DNA of 45,063 nt from Mesobacillus boroniphilus JCM 21738 (GTDB lineage: Bacteria; Bacillota; Bacilli; Bacillales; Cytobacillaceae), in the NCBI RefSeq assembly GCF_000517385.1, contig NZ_BAUW01000022.1, positions 1 to 45,063 on the forward strand, given 5' to 3'. Made by a program: the position numbers and the translations under genes. Shown here one piece after another: positions 36,307 through 45,063 of this stretch (within the stretch, counting starts at the first letter, position 1; every line of letters starts with the position of its first letter). Under the pieces are notes generated by a model, which was not told the origin of the DNA, made no database searches, and saw nothing but the letters and a program-made list of their open reading frames with translations.

Positions 36307-38456
36307 ATGATTGCCATTGAAAGGGATTTTAACGCCTATCTTGATCAAGTGGATGTTATTACTGTATTGCTTCCTTATTCATATTTTCAAGGAACCTCCA
36401 ATGTGTTCCGCCTAAAAGGAGAAGGCGTTGATTTGCCATTGGCAATTCAAGAGAAGGTATTGCTGGAGGATGCAATAAAATACATTTGCTTATCAAGTAT
36501 TAGGCCCGAACTAGGCAAAATATACGTAATTTGGGATGAGCATGGCGGCCAGACGGATCTGCAAATCGGAGCCGTCATCCGAACAGAGGAATTTGATTCA
36601 TTATTTTTTTACGGCGGCGATGATCTTGGTGTCAGCTACAAACCTGAAAAAACTCTTTTCAAGTTATGGGCTCCTACCGCTACAAAAATAAGGCTAAGGC
36701 TTTTCAAGGAAGATGACCAAAACCCCGAGCTTATCGATATGAATAGGATTGATAAAGGCGTATGGAGCATAGAGTTAGCAGGAAATCTTGAGCTTTATCG
36801 CTATTCGTTCCTGGTATGTATCAATCTTGAGTGGAGAGAAGCTGTTGATCCTTATGCCACTGCTTTAACGGTCAATGGTGAATATGGCGTTGTTATCGAT
36901 CCGGCAAAAGCAAAGGTCCCCATAATTGATGCCCCGAAATTAAAACGGCCGGTTGATGCTATCATTTATGAAGCTCATATCAGGGACCTGACGATGCACC
37001 CGAACAGTGGAGCTGTAAGGAAGGGAACATACTTGGGAGCTGCGGAAATGGAAACAAAAAGTCCGATGGGGTTGGAAACTGGTCTCTCCTACATTAAAAA
37101 TCTCGGTATCACTCATTTAGAACTGCTTCCATTCCACGATTTTGAGGGAGTAGACGAACTGAAGCCTGCAAGGGACTATAACTGGGGGTATAATCCGGTT
37201 CATTATAATGTCCCTGATGGGAGCTATGCTTCTGATTCCGGGGATCCTTATAATCGGATCATGGAGCTTAAACAGTTAATTTCAGCGATTCACAGCCAGG
37301 GAATGGGTGTCATTATGGATGTGGTCTATAATCACGTATACATACGCGAGGACTCTCCTTTTGAAAAAGTTGTTCCAGGTTACTTTTTTCGTCATGATGT
37401 ACATGGCCTTCCCTCTAATGGAACCGGAGTTGGGAACGATATCGCCTCCGAAAGGATGATGGCTAGAAAATTTATCGTTGACTCTGTTATTTTTTGGCTA
37501 AATGAATATCAAGTCGATGGTTTCCGCTTTGATTTGATGGGTATTTTTGATATCGAGACAATGACTGCTGTCAGGAAGGCAGTAAATAGCATAAGTACCG
37601 ACATTTTGATCATAGGTGAAGGCTGGGACCTGAATACACCGCTCCCGTCTGATCGGAAAGCCAATATTTTGAACCAGGGAAAGCTTACTGGAATAGGCCA
37701 GTTTAATGATTGGTTCCGCGATTCCATTAAAGGCAGTACTTTCAACATTTACGATAAAGGCTACGCATTAGGAAATGATCGTTATCTGGAAGCTGCCAAA
37801 CAGGTGATGGCTGGCAGCATTGGAATCGGTAAGCGGAAACAGGGCCTGTTTTTGCAGCCGGGACAATCGGTTAATTACATTGAATCGCATGACAATCATA
37901 CATTGTGGGATAAGCTGAAAATAAGTGACCCTGACCAGAATGAAGCTATTTTGAAGAAGCAGCACAGGCTGGCGACTTCGATGGTATTACTGGCCCAGGG
38001 AATCCCATTTTTGCACAGCGGCCAGGAATTTTCAGGTCGAAAAAAGGAATTGGCAACAGCTACCGATCTCCAGATGAAATAAACTGGATGGATTGGGACC
38101 TTCGTGATGCAAACATGGATAATGTCCAATACATCAAAGGAATCATTGAAATTCGGAAAACAAACGAAGCTTTCCGGCTTCCTGACAGTGAACAAATCCG
38201 AAAGAATATGGAATTTTTTACATTGCCGGCTCCGCTGATCGGCTTTTCGCTAAAAGAAATAAAACAAAGCGGACATTGGGAAAAAATTCTCGTGCTCATA
38301 AATCCATCCATGGATCAGCAGCTTGTGGAACTAACAGAGGATGCGAGATGGAGTGTCCTTGCTGACCATGAAAAGGCTTCAGCAAAGCCATATCGCCATA
38401 TAGAAGGAGATAAGGTGCTGCTGGAGCCATGCTCGCTGTTTGTGCTGGCAAAATAG
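36307..38456 (+). CDS. amyX: Type I pullulanase (frameshifted)
   Basis: GH13 debranching enzyme, about 717 aa, cutting alpha-1,6 links in pullulan or glycogen. It has the N-terminal CBM48-like domain (FKLWAPTATKIRLRLF), YNWGYNPVHYNVPDGSY (the type I pullulanase signature), DVVYNHV, the nucleophile Asp in GFRFDLMG, the acid Glu in IGEGWD and ESHDNHTLWDK. No signal peptide, so cytoplasmic. The frame breaks near 38031 in a T-run (GAATTTTTC to GAATTTTC); correction gives GQEFFRSKKGIGNSYRSPDE. It matches B. subtilis amyX by position. Confidence 0.9.
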
Positions 38457-38596
38457 GGATACTCTCGTTTAGTCCAGTTCGAGCCCTTATAAATACTCAA
38501 TAAAGAACTTCTGCTTTTCTTTTGATAACTTTTTCACAATATTAATTTCAGATCCATGGGGTTGACGTACTCAGCCTCTAGGGGATAAAATTTATA

Positions 38597-38641
38597 AGAT
38601 AGCTATTGTGTGTATTTTTCTATCAATAGCTGTCTTTTTAT
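38597..38641 (+). terminator. Terminator-like hairpin after pullulanase
   Basis: AGATAGCTATTG / CAATAGCTGTCT stem with a 15-nt loop, followed by TTTTATTT. It sits about 140 bp after the stop. Confidence 0.65.
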
Positions 38642-38732
38642 TTCCGATAATAATAACAACGGCGAATTAAGATTAGAATCCATTTCCGGTTTTTAGCATA
38701 AGGGAAATAGTGATAAATGAAGGTGACTAACT

Positions 38733-39506
38733 TTGGAACATTTATTTGGACAGGATTGGGAGATCGTTCCTGCAGGTGGTGCAACCGGTGCCGCTTATTT
38801 TGCGCAGTATGAAGAACAAAGGCTTTTTCTAAAACGCAATTCATCCCCTTTTCTTGCTGTTCTCTCCGCAGAAGGAATTGTACCCAAGCTTGTTTGGACG
38901 AAAAGGTTAGAAAATGGAGATGTCATTACGGCACAGCAATGGATGAATGGACGCGAGCTTAAACCCGGGGATATGAATATTGACCGTGTGGCTAAGCTGT
39001 TGAAGAAGATCCATGCTTCAGAACCGCTTCTTGGGATGCTTACCAGGCTGGGAAAAAGCCCGCTGAAGCCCGAGATGTTCCTTTCAGCGCTGAATGAGGA
39101 ATTGGATGAGGAACTTCGCACGAAGCAAGCTGTCATAGATTCATTAAAGTTTTTAACTGGAAACGTTGGCAATATTGATGTGGAAGAGAAGGTCGTCTGC
39201 CATTGTGATGTAAATCATAACAACTGGCTGCTTACCGAAGACAACCAGTTGTATTTAATTGACTGGGATGGAGCGATGATTGCCGACCCTGCCATCGACC
39301 TCGGACTTCTCCTGTATTCCTATATACCGGAAGAGGAATGGGAGGAATGGCTGGATAAATACGGCATACTCCTGACAGAAAACCTTAAGCAACGAATGAA
39401 ATGGTATGCAGTTGCACAATCTCTTTCAGCAATCCAATGGCATAAAAATCAGAATCGCATTCCCGAAATGGACAAATGGATTGATTTTTTAAAAGCACTT
39501 ATTTAA
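38733..39506 (+). CDS. ytmP: YtmP, APH-type phosphotransferase
   Basis: 257-aa small-molecule kinase of the choline/aminoglycoside phosphotransferase fold. The catalytic loop is CHCDVNHNNWLL and the metal motif LIDWDGAMIADPAIDLG. TTG start with AAGGTGA upstream. The substrate is unknown. It precedes trmB on the same strand, as in B. subtilis. Confidence 0.85.
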   Translation: MEHLFGQDWEIVPAGGATGAAYFAQYEEQRLFLKRNSSPFLAVLSAEGIVPKLVWTKRLENGDVITAQQWMNGRELKPGDMNIDRVAKLLKKIHASEPLLGMLTRLGKSPLKPEMFLSALNEELDEELRTKQAVIDSLKFLTGNVGNIDVEEKVVCHCDVNHNNWLLTEDNQLYLIDWDGAMIADPAIDLGLLLYSYIPEEEWEEWLDKYGILLTENLKQRMKWYAVAQSLSAIQWHKNQNRIPEMDKWIDFLKALI

Positions 39507-39509
39507 TTT

Positions 39510-39787
39510 TTATGAGAATGTCCCGATGTCATTCACCCATTGTGACAGCTGACCCTGATTTGTTTGGATATGCTGTTCCAAGTCAGAGGCATTGACACCA
39601 TTTTGGCTATACTGGTAAACATCCTGAAGAATCGATTTGATGTTGCGTCAACATTCGTGTTGACCATCAACGATTTGATCAGACGTTCCAATTGTTGATA
39701 CTCCGCAACCGAACCGCAGCAGTCCGTTTGCTGGTTGCTTAATATATCCTTTAATAAATTTACCTGGTCATGGTGGCTTAAAGGCAC
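39510..39787 (-). CDS. ytzH: YtzH-like protein (frameshifted)
   Basis: 92 aa when one A is restored near 39643 (GCAAACATC to GCAACATC). It contains PLSHHDQVNLLKDILSN and DCCGSVAEYQQLERL, matching what I recall of B. subtilis YtzH, located between ytmP and ytmQ. GTG start at 39787, with GGGTGA upstream. The two cysteines CC are conserved. The function is unknown. The break is probably an assembly error. Confidence 0.8.
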
Positions 39788-39934
39788 GATGATCACCCTT
39801 TCTTTTAAAAGGAATTCACCTATAGATTGTGGATTCCTTTTTGTGTTTATGCAGCCAGGATAAATTTCACCTTGAAAACATATGGGTTGCATGATATTGT
39901 TTGAAACGAATGAAAATAGTACAGAGGTGTCAGT

Positions 39935-40579
39935 ATGAGACTAAGAAACAAGCCTTGGGCTAAAGATAAATTACTTCAGTATTCGAATTTTGTTATTCAT
40001 GAACCGGAACAGCACCGTGGGAAATGGGGTCAAGTTTTTGAGAAGGATCAACCCCTACACATTGAGATTGGAACGGGAAAAGGCCAGTTTATCACTGGAA
40101 TGGCAAAAGCCAGCCCTGACATTAACTATATTGGCATTGAATTGCAGGAAAGCGTCATCGTCAGCGCGCTGGACAAGCTGATTGAAGAAGACTTGCCAAA
40201 CTGCAAACTGATGAACGTAAATGGTGCGGAGCTTGCAAAGTATTTTGAAAGCGGAGATGTCAGCCGCGTTTACTTGAATTTCTCTGATCCATGGCCAAAG
40301 ACACGCCATGAAAAAAGAAGACTTACATTCAAGTCCTTCCTTGAAGTCTACGAATCCATCCTTGTTAAAAATGGTGAAATCCATTTCAAGACAGATAACC
40401 AGGGATTGTTCGAGTACTCCCTTGTCAGCTTCTCGTATTATGGCATGAAGCTTAACTATGTCAGCCTCGATCTTCACAACAGTGATTTCGAAGGCAACGT
40501 CAAGACAGAATACGAAGAGAAATTTTCCTCTCGCGGCAGCCGCATTTATCGTTGTGAGGTACAGTTTCAGTCTAAATAA
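39935..40579 (+). CDS. trmB: TrmB, tRNA (guanine-46-N7)-methyltransferase
   Basis: 214-aa SAM-dependent enzyme that makes m7G46 in tRNA. SAM motif [16 protein letters not shown], then YIGIELQ, and [17 protein letters not shown], the TrmB signature with the catalytic Asp. RBS AGAGGTG. It is the equivalent of B. subtilis ytmQ. Confidence 0.95.
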   Translation: MRLRNKPWAKDKLLQYSNFVIHEPEQHRGKWGQVFEKDQPLHIEIGTGKGQFITGMAKASPDINYIGIELQESVIVSALDKLIEEDLPNCKLMNVNGAELAKYFESGDVSRVYLNFSDPWPKTRHEKRRLTFKSFLEVYESILVKNGEIHFKTDNQGLFEYSLVSFSYYGMKLNYVSLDLHNSDFEGNVKTEYEEKFSSRGSRIYRCEVQFQSK

Positions 40580-40586
40580 GTTGTGA

Positions 40587-40618
40587 AGCCGATCGATCAG
40601 TGTCGATTGGCTTTTTTA
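40587..40618 (+). terminator. Terminator after trmB
   Basis: AGCCGATCGA / TCGATTGGCT stem with a 6-nt loop and TTTTTT. Confidence 0.85.
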
Positions 40619-40666
40619 CATGGAAAAAACATCAGTACAATTGGAAAAAAAGCGTGGTAATTTCCA

Positions 40667-40786
40667 GTTCGCCAATAAAAATGTGAAAACCGCCAATAAA
40701 AAGTTATTTTCGCCAATAAAATCATATTATCGCCAATAAAAATAAAATATCGCCAATAAAATTGTGAACTTCGCCAATAAAATATT
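40667..40786. repeat. Direct-repeat array, 20-21 bp period (array D)
   Basis: Six direct copies of TTCGCCAATAAAA. CGCCAATAAA starts at 40670, 40691, 40711, 40731, 40751 and 40772 (steps 21, 20, 20, 20 and 21 bp). The 9-10 nt between cores are AT-rich and variable. The core and period match array B (TTCGCAAATAA). It lies between the trmB terminator and the ytnP promoter. Confidence 0.85.
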
Positions 40787-40926
40787 TTCATGTATGAAAA
40801 AGGCTAGGAAGTAAACAAATTGATCAAATGAGTAGCCGGAAATTATAATTCAACCTTATTGTTAATGTGGTTGGACCAAAAAATCGCGAAACTGTGCAAG
40901 AAATGAAGCAATATAAGATGAATTAT

Positions 40927-40955
40927 TTAAAAATTTAAAATTCCGGTGTTACAAT
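40927..40955 (+). promoter_or_regulatory. Probable sigma-A promoter of ytnP
   Basis: TTAAAA, a 17-bp spacer and TACAAT, 23 bp upstream of ATG 40979. The -35 is weak. Confidence 0.45.
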
Positions 40956-40978
40956 CAAGTAAAAAAGGGGGATGCACC

Positions 40979-41818
40979 ATGGAAAAGCTTGAGCTTCGGA
41001 ATGTTAAACTGCAGTGGCTGAACGGCGGAGTCAATCATCTTGATGGCGGCGCGATGTTTGGGGTTGTGCCGAAAGCGTTATGGTCACGCAAATATGCTGT
41101 TAATGACAAAAACCAGATTGAGCTGCGAGCAGATCCGATTTTAATCCAGGCCGAGGGAAAGAATTTCCTTGTTGAAAGCGGCATGGGTAATGGAAAACTG
41201 AATGAGAAGCAAAAACGCAATTTTGGAGTCCTTGAGGAATCAAGACTGGATTCAGAACTGGAAAAGCTGGGCTTGAAGCCGGGAGATATCGATTACCTAT
41301 TGATGACGCATATGCATTTTGACCATGCCTGCGGGTTGACGAAGGTTTCAGGCGGGGAACTTGTTTCGGTCTTCCCAAACGCGAAAATTGTCACTTCCCA
41401 AGTAGAATGGGATGAGATGCGCAATCCGAATATCAGGTCAAAGAGTACATATTGGAAAGAAAACTGGCACGGAATTGAACAGCAGGTTGAGACTTTTGAG
41501 AAAGAATGGTCATTTGGTCCAATTAAAATGATCCACACTGGTGGACATAGTGATGGCCATTCAATTCTTATTATTGAAGATGAAGAACTGACAGTCGTTC
41601 ACATGGCTGATATTATGCCAACTCATGCTCACCAAAATCCTCTCTGGGTGTTGGCCTATGACGATTACCCTATGGATTCAATTTTCTCCAAGCAGAAATG
41701 GCTGGAATTTGGAATCAACAGGGACGCCTGGTTCACTTTTTACCATGATGCGGTCTATCGTGCAGTAAAATTCGGTCAGGATGGTAAAATAACAGAATCG
41801 ATTGCGAGAAAAAAATAG
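40979..41818 (+). CDS. ytnP: YtnP, metallo-beta-lactamase-fold lactonase
   Basis: About 279-aa MBL hydrolase. The zinc motif is THMHFDHA, with further ligand histidines in [12 protein letters not shown] in [11 protein letters not shown], and a C-terminal FYHDAV. B. subtilis YtnP is reported as a quorum-quenching lactonase, which fits the AHL-lactonase-like layout. RBS GGGGG, ATG 40979. Confidence 0.85.
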   Translation: MEKLELRNVKLQWLNGGVNHLDGGAMFGVVPKALWSRKYAVNDKNQIELRADPILIQAEGKNFLVESGMGNGKLNEKQKRNFGVLEESRLDSELEKLGLKPGDIDYLLMTHMHFDHACGLTKVSGGELVSVFPNAKIVTSQVEWDEMRNPNIRSKSTYWKENWHGIEQQVETFEKEWSFGPIKMIHTGGHSDGHSILIIEDEELTVVHMADIMPTHAHQNPLWVLAYDDYPMDSIFSKQKWLEFGINRDAWFTFYHDAVYRAVKFGQDGKITESIARKK

Positions 41819-41838
41819 ACCTGCGCTAAGCAGGTCTA
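41810..41838 (-). terminator. Terminator of ytzB, possibly bidirectional
   Basis: TAGACCTGC / GCAGGTCTA, 9-bp perfect stem and 5-nt loop. On the minus strand a TTTTTT run follows. It overlaps the ytnP stop. Confidence 0.75.
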
Positions 41839-41852
41839 GATTCCATCCAATA

Positions 41853-42167
41853 TTAATCTAGTGGGTAAGCATCGAGTATCGCTCCAGTGGATGCATCAGC
41901 GATGAATTCAAATTGTTCCACCTTGCCGTCGACATTGCGGGAGATGCCGCCTTTATATACCTGATAATCAAGGGGGGCTATTGAATAAGGCTCGGCAGTC
42001 ATATTGATCCATGAGCCGCTGATTGGCCCCGATTTTTTAAACGCTGCCTTTGCATGATTCAGCACTTTATCAGCTGACACGGTTTCTTTTTGTGAAGCAA
42101 GTTCCTTTACAGCATACGCACCTGCCAGGCCGGCGCCAACGCCAATGAAAAAGGCTTTCCAGTTCAT
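41853..42167 (-). CDS. ytzB: YtzB-like PepSY-domain protein
   Basis: 104 aa. A hydrophobic N-terminus (FFIGVGAGLAGAYAV) anchors a small extracytoplasmic PepSY-like domain ending QFEFIADASTGAILDAYPLD. The ATG at 42167 lies 9 nt after GGAGG; an upstream TTG is too close. B. subtilis ytzB is in the same place, beside ytnP and ytoP. Suggested role of PepSY domains is peptidase inhibition or regulation. Confidence 0.75.
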   Translation of the reverse strand: MNWKAFFIGVGAGLAGAYAVKELASQKETVSADKVLNHAKAAFKKSGPISGSWINMTAEPYSIAPLDYQVYKGGISRNVDGKVEQFEFIADASTGAILDAYPLD

Positions 42168-42371
42168 AGTCAAGGACCTCCAAGGTTAAATATGGAATTT
42201 CAAGTTACCTTCATCATAACAAATCACTCAAGTGTAGCAAAGAAATAATGCCCGCAAAAAATGCGTACGACAGGATTAAGACTGGCAAGCATAAAGAATG
42301 TTCTGTAAAATGGAAAGTATAAATACATAATCTTTAGTAAATCTAAATTTTTAGCGAGAAGGAGAAGTTAA

Positions 42372-43444
42372 ATGAACGAGCAAACACTGAGCCTGTTTAA
42401 AATTTTGACAGAATTGCCTGGAGCCCCGGGCAATGAGCATGCAGTACGCAAGTTTATGCGCGAGCAATTAGAACAGTATTCTGATGAACTGATCCAGGAT
42501 AAACTGGGCAGTGTGTTCGGCGTTAAAAAAGGTGACCCGAACGGCCCAAAAATCATGGTTGCTGGCCATATGGATGAAGTTGGCTTCATGGTCACATCGA
42601 TCACGAAAAACGGATGATCAGATTCCAGACGCTTGGCGGCTGGTGGAGCCAGGTCCTTTTGGCACAGCGCGTCCAGATCATCACCAACAATGGACCGGTA
42701 ACAGGTGTAATCGGGTCGATTCCGCCTCATCTGCTGGATGAGGCAAAACGCAATAAGCCGATGGAAATCAAGAATATGCTGATTGATATCGGTGCAGACA
42801 ATAAAGAAGATGCCATCAAAATCGGCATCAAACCGGGACAGCAAATCGTACCGATCTGTCCATTCACTCCGATGGCAAATGAGAAGAAGATTCTTGCTAA
42901 AGCTTGGGATAACCGCTATGGCTGCGGCCTGGCAATCGAGCTTTTAAAAGAAACGAAGGACATCCAGCTGCCAAACATGTTGTACTCAGGTGCCACGGTA
43001 CAGGAAGAGGTCGGCTTGAGAGGCGCGCAGACTGCAGCGAACATGATTGACCCGGATATCTTCTTCGCATTGGATGCAAGTCCGGCTAATGATATGTCAG
43101 GTGATAAGAACGAATTTGGCCAGCTAGGCAAGGGAACTTTGTTAAGGATCCTTGATCGCTCAATGGTCACACATCGTGGCATTAGAGAATTCATTCTTGA
43201 TATGGCTGAAACTCATAATATTCCTTACCAGTACTTCGTTTCACAGGGTGGTACGGATGCAGGAAGAGTGCACACTTCCAATCAAGGTATTCCAAGCGCC
43301 GTAATCGGCATCTGCTCACGCTACATCCATACCGCAGCCTCCATGATCCATGTCGATGATTATGCGGCAGCCAAGGAACTTCTCGTCAAGCTTGTAAAAG
43401 CAGCAGATAAGACAACTGTGGAAACAATCAAGAGTAATAGCTAA
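42372..43444 (+). CDS. ytoP: YtoP, M42-family aminopeptidase (frameshifted)
   Basis: Co-catalytic zinc/cobalt glutamyl-type aminopeptidase of about 357 aa. [12 protein letters not shown] carries the first metal His, [13 protein letters not shown] the bridging Asp, [13 protein letters not shown] the catalytic Glu pair, LDASPAND and [15 protein letters not shown] the remaining ligands. The frame breaks near 42613, where GGAATGATC probably became GGATGATC; correction gives [26 protein letters not shown] terminator follows. The break is probably an assembly error. Confidence 0.9.
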
Positions 43445-43458
43445 TCAAAAGAGAAATG

Positions 43459-43486
43459 AGGGGGCAGGTAAAACTGCTCCTTTTTC
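43459..43486 (+). terminator. Terminator after ytoP
   Basis: GGGGCAG / CTGCTCC stem with a G-T pair and a 6-nt loop, followed by TTTTT. Confidence 0.7.
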
Positions 43487-43509
43487 ATGCATGAAGGGTG
43501 GCATAAATA

Positions 43510-44028
43510 ATGCGAGTTGCAATAGGTTCAAAGAATCCGGCAAAAATCAATGCAGTTAAGAACGTCTTCAAAGACGAAATTATCTCTGTAGATGCCGAAT
43601 CAGGAGTAAGCGAACAGCCGATGTCCGATGAGGAAACAATCAAAGGGGCGATCAATAGGGCAATACAGGCAGCTGAACTGGGTGAAGCAGAAATTGGGAT
43701 TGGTTTAGAGGGAGGCGTCCAGCAAACTCCCTATGGGTTGATGCTTTGCAATTGGGGAGCTCTGGCAGCCAGAGGAATGGAACCAATCGTTGCCGGTGGC
43801 GCAAGGATTCCACTCCCAGAAGAAATTGCAGTGCAGCTATTAAATGGGGCCGAACTGGGACCGGTAATGGACGAATATGCAAAAAAACAAAATGTCCGCA
43901 AAAACGAAGGCGCGGTTGGAATTTTCACGAATGGACAAATTAACAGAAGCGAAATGTTCGCACATGTCATGAAACTGCTCGCCGGACAATATGAATATCA
44001 AATAGGGCAAGTTAAAAAGACAGTCTAA
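43510..44028 (+). CDS. yjjX: DUF84 (YjjX-like) non-canonical purine NTP phosphatase
   Basis: 172-aa inosine/xanthosine triphosphatase-fold protein that would clear deaminated nucleotides. It starts MRVAIGSKNPAKINAV; IGIGLEGGVQ and MDEYAKKQNVRKNEGAVGIFTNG are family segments. It lies 65 bp after ytoP. The enzymatic role is known only for homologues such as E. coli YjjX. Confidence 0.75.
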   Translation: MRVAIGSKNPAKINAVKNVFKDEIISVDAESGVSEQPMSDEETIKGAINRAIQAAELGEAEIGIGLEGGVQQTPYGLMLCNWGALAARGMEPIVAGGARIPLPEEIAVQLLNGAELGPVMDEYAKKQNVRKNEGAVGIFTNGQINRSEMFAHVMKLLAGQYEYQIGQVKKTV

Positions 44029-44260
44029 AAGCTGTTTTTTTGTTCATCTGTTTCGATGAACTTAAACACCCATGAAGCCGATTGGCCCCAAAAAAACCTT
44101 GTTTTTGAAAAACAGGGTACCAATACCAAGATTTCTCGACAAATTTCTGAAAAATATCATAAATATCAACAAAAATTGCTCGACAAGCCTTGTCACCTAT
44201 CAAATAAGAAAGGTATGATAGAAAAGAAGTGGTTAAGTCCTTAGCGAGGGGGTAAAAAGT
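44029..44260. other. Intergenic region with several hairpins
   Basis: GTTCATC / GATGAAC (44043-44060) and a long hairpin CCTTGTTTTT-GAAAAACAGG (44098-44117) follow yjjX, without a T-run. CTCGACAA occurs twice (about 44134 and 44179), the second next to the -35 of the next gene. No ORF with a credible RBS. Confidence 0.4.
44183..44219 (+). promoter_or_regulatory. Promoter of the lipoprotein gene with overlapping palindrome
   Basis: TTGTCA (44190-44195), an 18-bp spacer and TATGAT (44214-44219). The -35 is embedded in GACAAGCCTTGTC (about 44183-44195), a perfect 13-bp palindrome, which could be a repressor site. Confidence 0.5.
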
Positions 44261-44763
44261 ATGATGAAGTTCAGAAGGGCATTTGGGCTTATCTTTGTGG
44301 GGTTATTTCTTCTTAGCGCTTGTTCTGCCTCGTTTTTCGAACAGAAGGCTGATATGAAAAAGGAAGTTGGCACTACTTTTGAAAGCCAACCTGAAAAAAC
44401 GAATAATAGTACTAAAGACATAGATTATTACTTGCCGACGGGTGTCAATGTAGAAGAAGAAACACCGAATAATGTATTGCTCAAAGATGGTTCAAAGACA
44501 TACATTCTTTTTTATAATCAGCATGAAAAAGCGGATAGTAAAGTCGTTTATGATTCCACTGTGAAACAGCAGAAGGAATGGGACGCTAATGAGACCTTTA
44601 GTAAAGATGGCAAATTTGGCTATATGCTTGTAAAAGAACTGAAGGAAGACCATTATCAGCTCATCATCGGTATAGGTGGTATCAAGTTGACTACCGAACC
44701 GGGAATGTTAAAGAAGATGCAGAAGTGATGATGGAAATCGCCAACTCTGTGAAAGTAAAGTGA
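44261..44763 (+). CDS. Secreted lipoprotein of unknown function (frameshifted)
   Basis: About 167 aa when one A is restored near 44704 (GGGAAATGTT to GGGAATGTT), extending to NVKEDAEVMMEIANSVKVK. A signal sequence with lipobox LLSAC is followed by a charged linker and a small domain with YILFYNQHEK and LIIGIGGIKLTTEPG. I do not recognise the family. It has its own promoter and is followed by a terminator. The break is probably a sequencing error. Confidence 0.7.
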
Positions 44764-44791
44764 CGCCATTCATTTTGATGGCGTTTTTTTT
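44763..44791 (+). terminator. Terminator after lipoprotein gene
   Basis: ACGCCAT / ATGGCGT stem with an 8-nt loop and an 8-T run; it shares its first base with the stop codon. Confidence 0.85.
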
Positions 44792-44800
44792 GTGAAAATG

Positions 44801-45063
44801 AAAACCCCGGGCTATGCCCGAGGTTCCAAAAAGCTTTCAGCGTGGTATTAAAAAAACTTCCTCTTGGTGCTAAAATATTTCTTGGTTCGCCAACCAAAAT
44901 ATCAGCACGGAGGAAGTCCTATGTCCAAAGACAATAACAGTTTAGCACACACTACCTGGAATTGTAAGTATCACATCGTATTCGCCCCAAAGTACAGAAG
45001 ACAGATCATATATGGAAAGATCAAGAAAGATATTGGGGAAATACTGCGTACCTTATGTGAACC
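44801..45063 (+). mobile_element. IS200/IS605-family insertion sequence, left part (cut by window end)
   Basis: A non-coding left end precedes a Y1 transposase gene. It holds a small hairpin AACC-CGGGC-TAT-GCCCG-GGTT (44804-44826 with a mismatch) and a large imperfect hairpin from about 44850 (ACTTCCTC...) to 44918 (...GGAGGAAGT) that ends at the transposase RBS. Such folded ends without terminal inverted repeats are typical of IS200. The exact left boundary cannot be fixed here; it lies just after the terminator at 44763-44791. Confidence 0.8.
44921..45063 (+). CDS. tnpA: IS200-type Y1 transposase TnpA, N-terminal fragment
   Basis: The first 47 codons are present before the window ends. The family signature WNCKYHIVFAPKYRRQIIYG is visible. 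The catalytic HxH and Tyr lie beyond the end. ATG 44921 has GGAGG 7 nt upstream, inside the large left-end hairpin, which would limit translation. Confidence 0.9.
   Translation, partial: MSKDNNSLAHTTWNCKYHIVFAPKYRRQIIYGKIKKDIGEILRTLCE

Overview
The window reads as chromosomal DNA of a spore-forming Bacillaceae bacterium. Gene content and order follow the Bacillus subtilis ytqA to ytoP neighbourhood: ytqA/ytqB/ytzC, yttB, leuS, ytwF, ytfP, ytgP, an RsuA-type pseudouridine synthase, ytzE, pepV, dat, a cysteine synthase, ytlP/ytlQ/ytlR, pullulanase, ytmP/ytzH/trmB, ytnP, ytzB and ytoP. RBSs are strong AGGAGG types and TTG/GTG starts are common. A Cse60-type sporulation protein and a leuS T-box leader fit the same group. 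The genus is not certain; a Mesobacillus/Neobacillus-like relative is a guess.

Layout. 1-215 is an array of palindromic repeats. 216-2426 holds ytqB, ytqA, ytzC and a small basic protein. 2480-2735 is a GC-rich repeat element. 2775-12404 is a one-directional block for nitrite ammonification: two Fnr-type palindromes, a System I (Ccm) cytochrome c maturation set (ccmE, F, H, an I-like gene, A, B, C, a D-like gene, G), then nrfH and nrfA. 12743-14612 has an MFS transporter and a CueP-type copper lipoprotein whose conserved Cys codon is an in-frame TGA. 14706-18712 is a beta-hydroxybutyrate module: a sigma-54 activator, a textbook -24/-12 promoter with palindromic upstream sites, a GntP-type permease and 3-hydroxybutyrate dehydrogenase. 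18877-23588 has a NERD protein, a direct-repeat array, T-box/leuS, ytwF and cse60. 23640-44763 is mostly housekeeping ytx genes, interrupted by three more repeat arrays. 44800-45063 is the left part of an IS200-type element cut by the window end.

Data quality. Nineteen disruptions in eighteen genes are explained by a small indel, in almost every case one lost base, usually in a short homopolymer. Essential-type and housekeeping genes are hit as often as accessory ones. This looks like consensus error in the assembly, not decay. Such genes are given here as one CDS over their full span with the break noted. The TGA in cueP is the one disruption that is not an indel.

Most unusual content: (1) an apparently complete System I cytochrome c maturation operon in a Gram-positive, with a CxxxY-type CcmE and a one-cysteine CcmH; (2) the cueP TGA followed by a perfect hairpin at selenocysteine-element spacing; (3) two classes of intergenic repeat array in helical register, one with a 20-21 bp period of TCGC(A/C)AATAA at two loci and one with a 51-53 bp period of inverted-arm units at three loci; (4) a compact sigma-54 control region.
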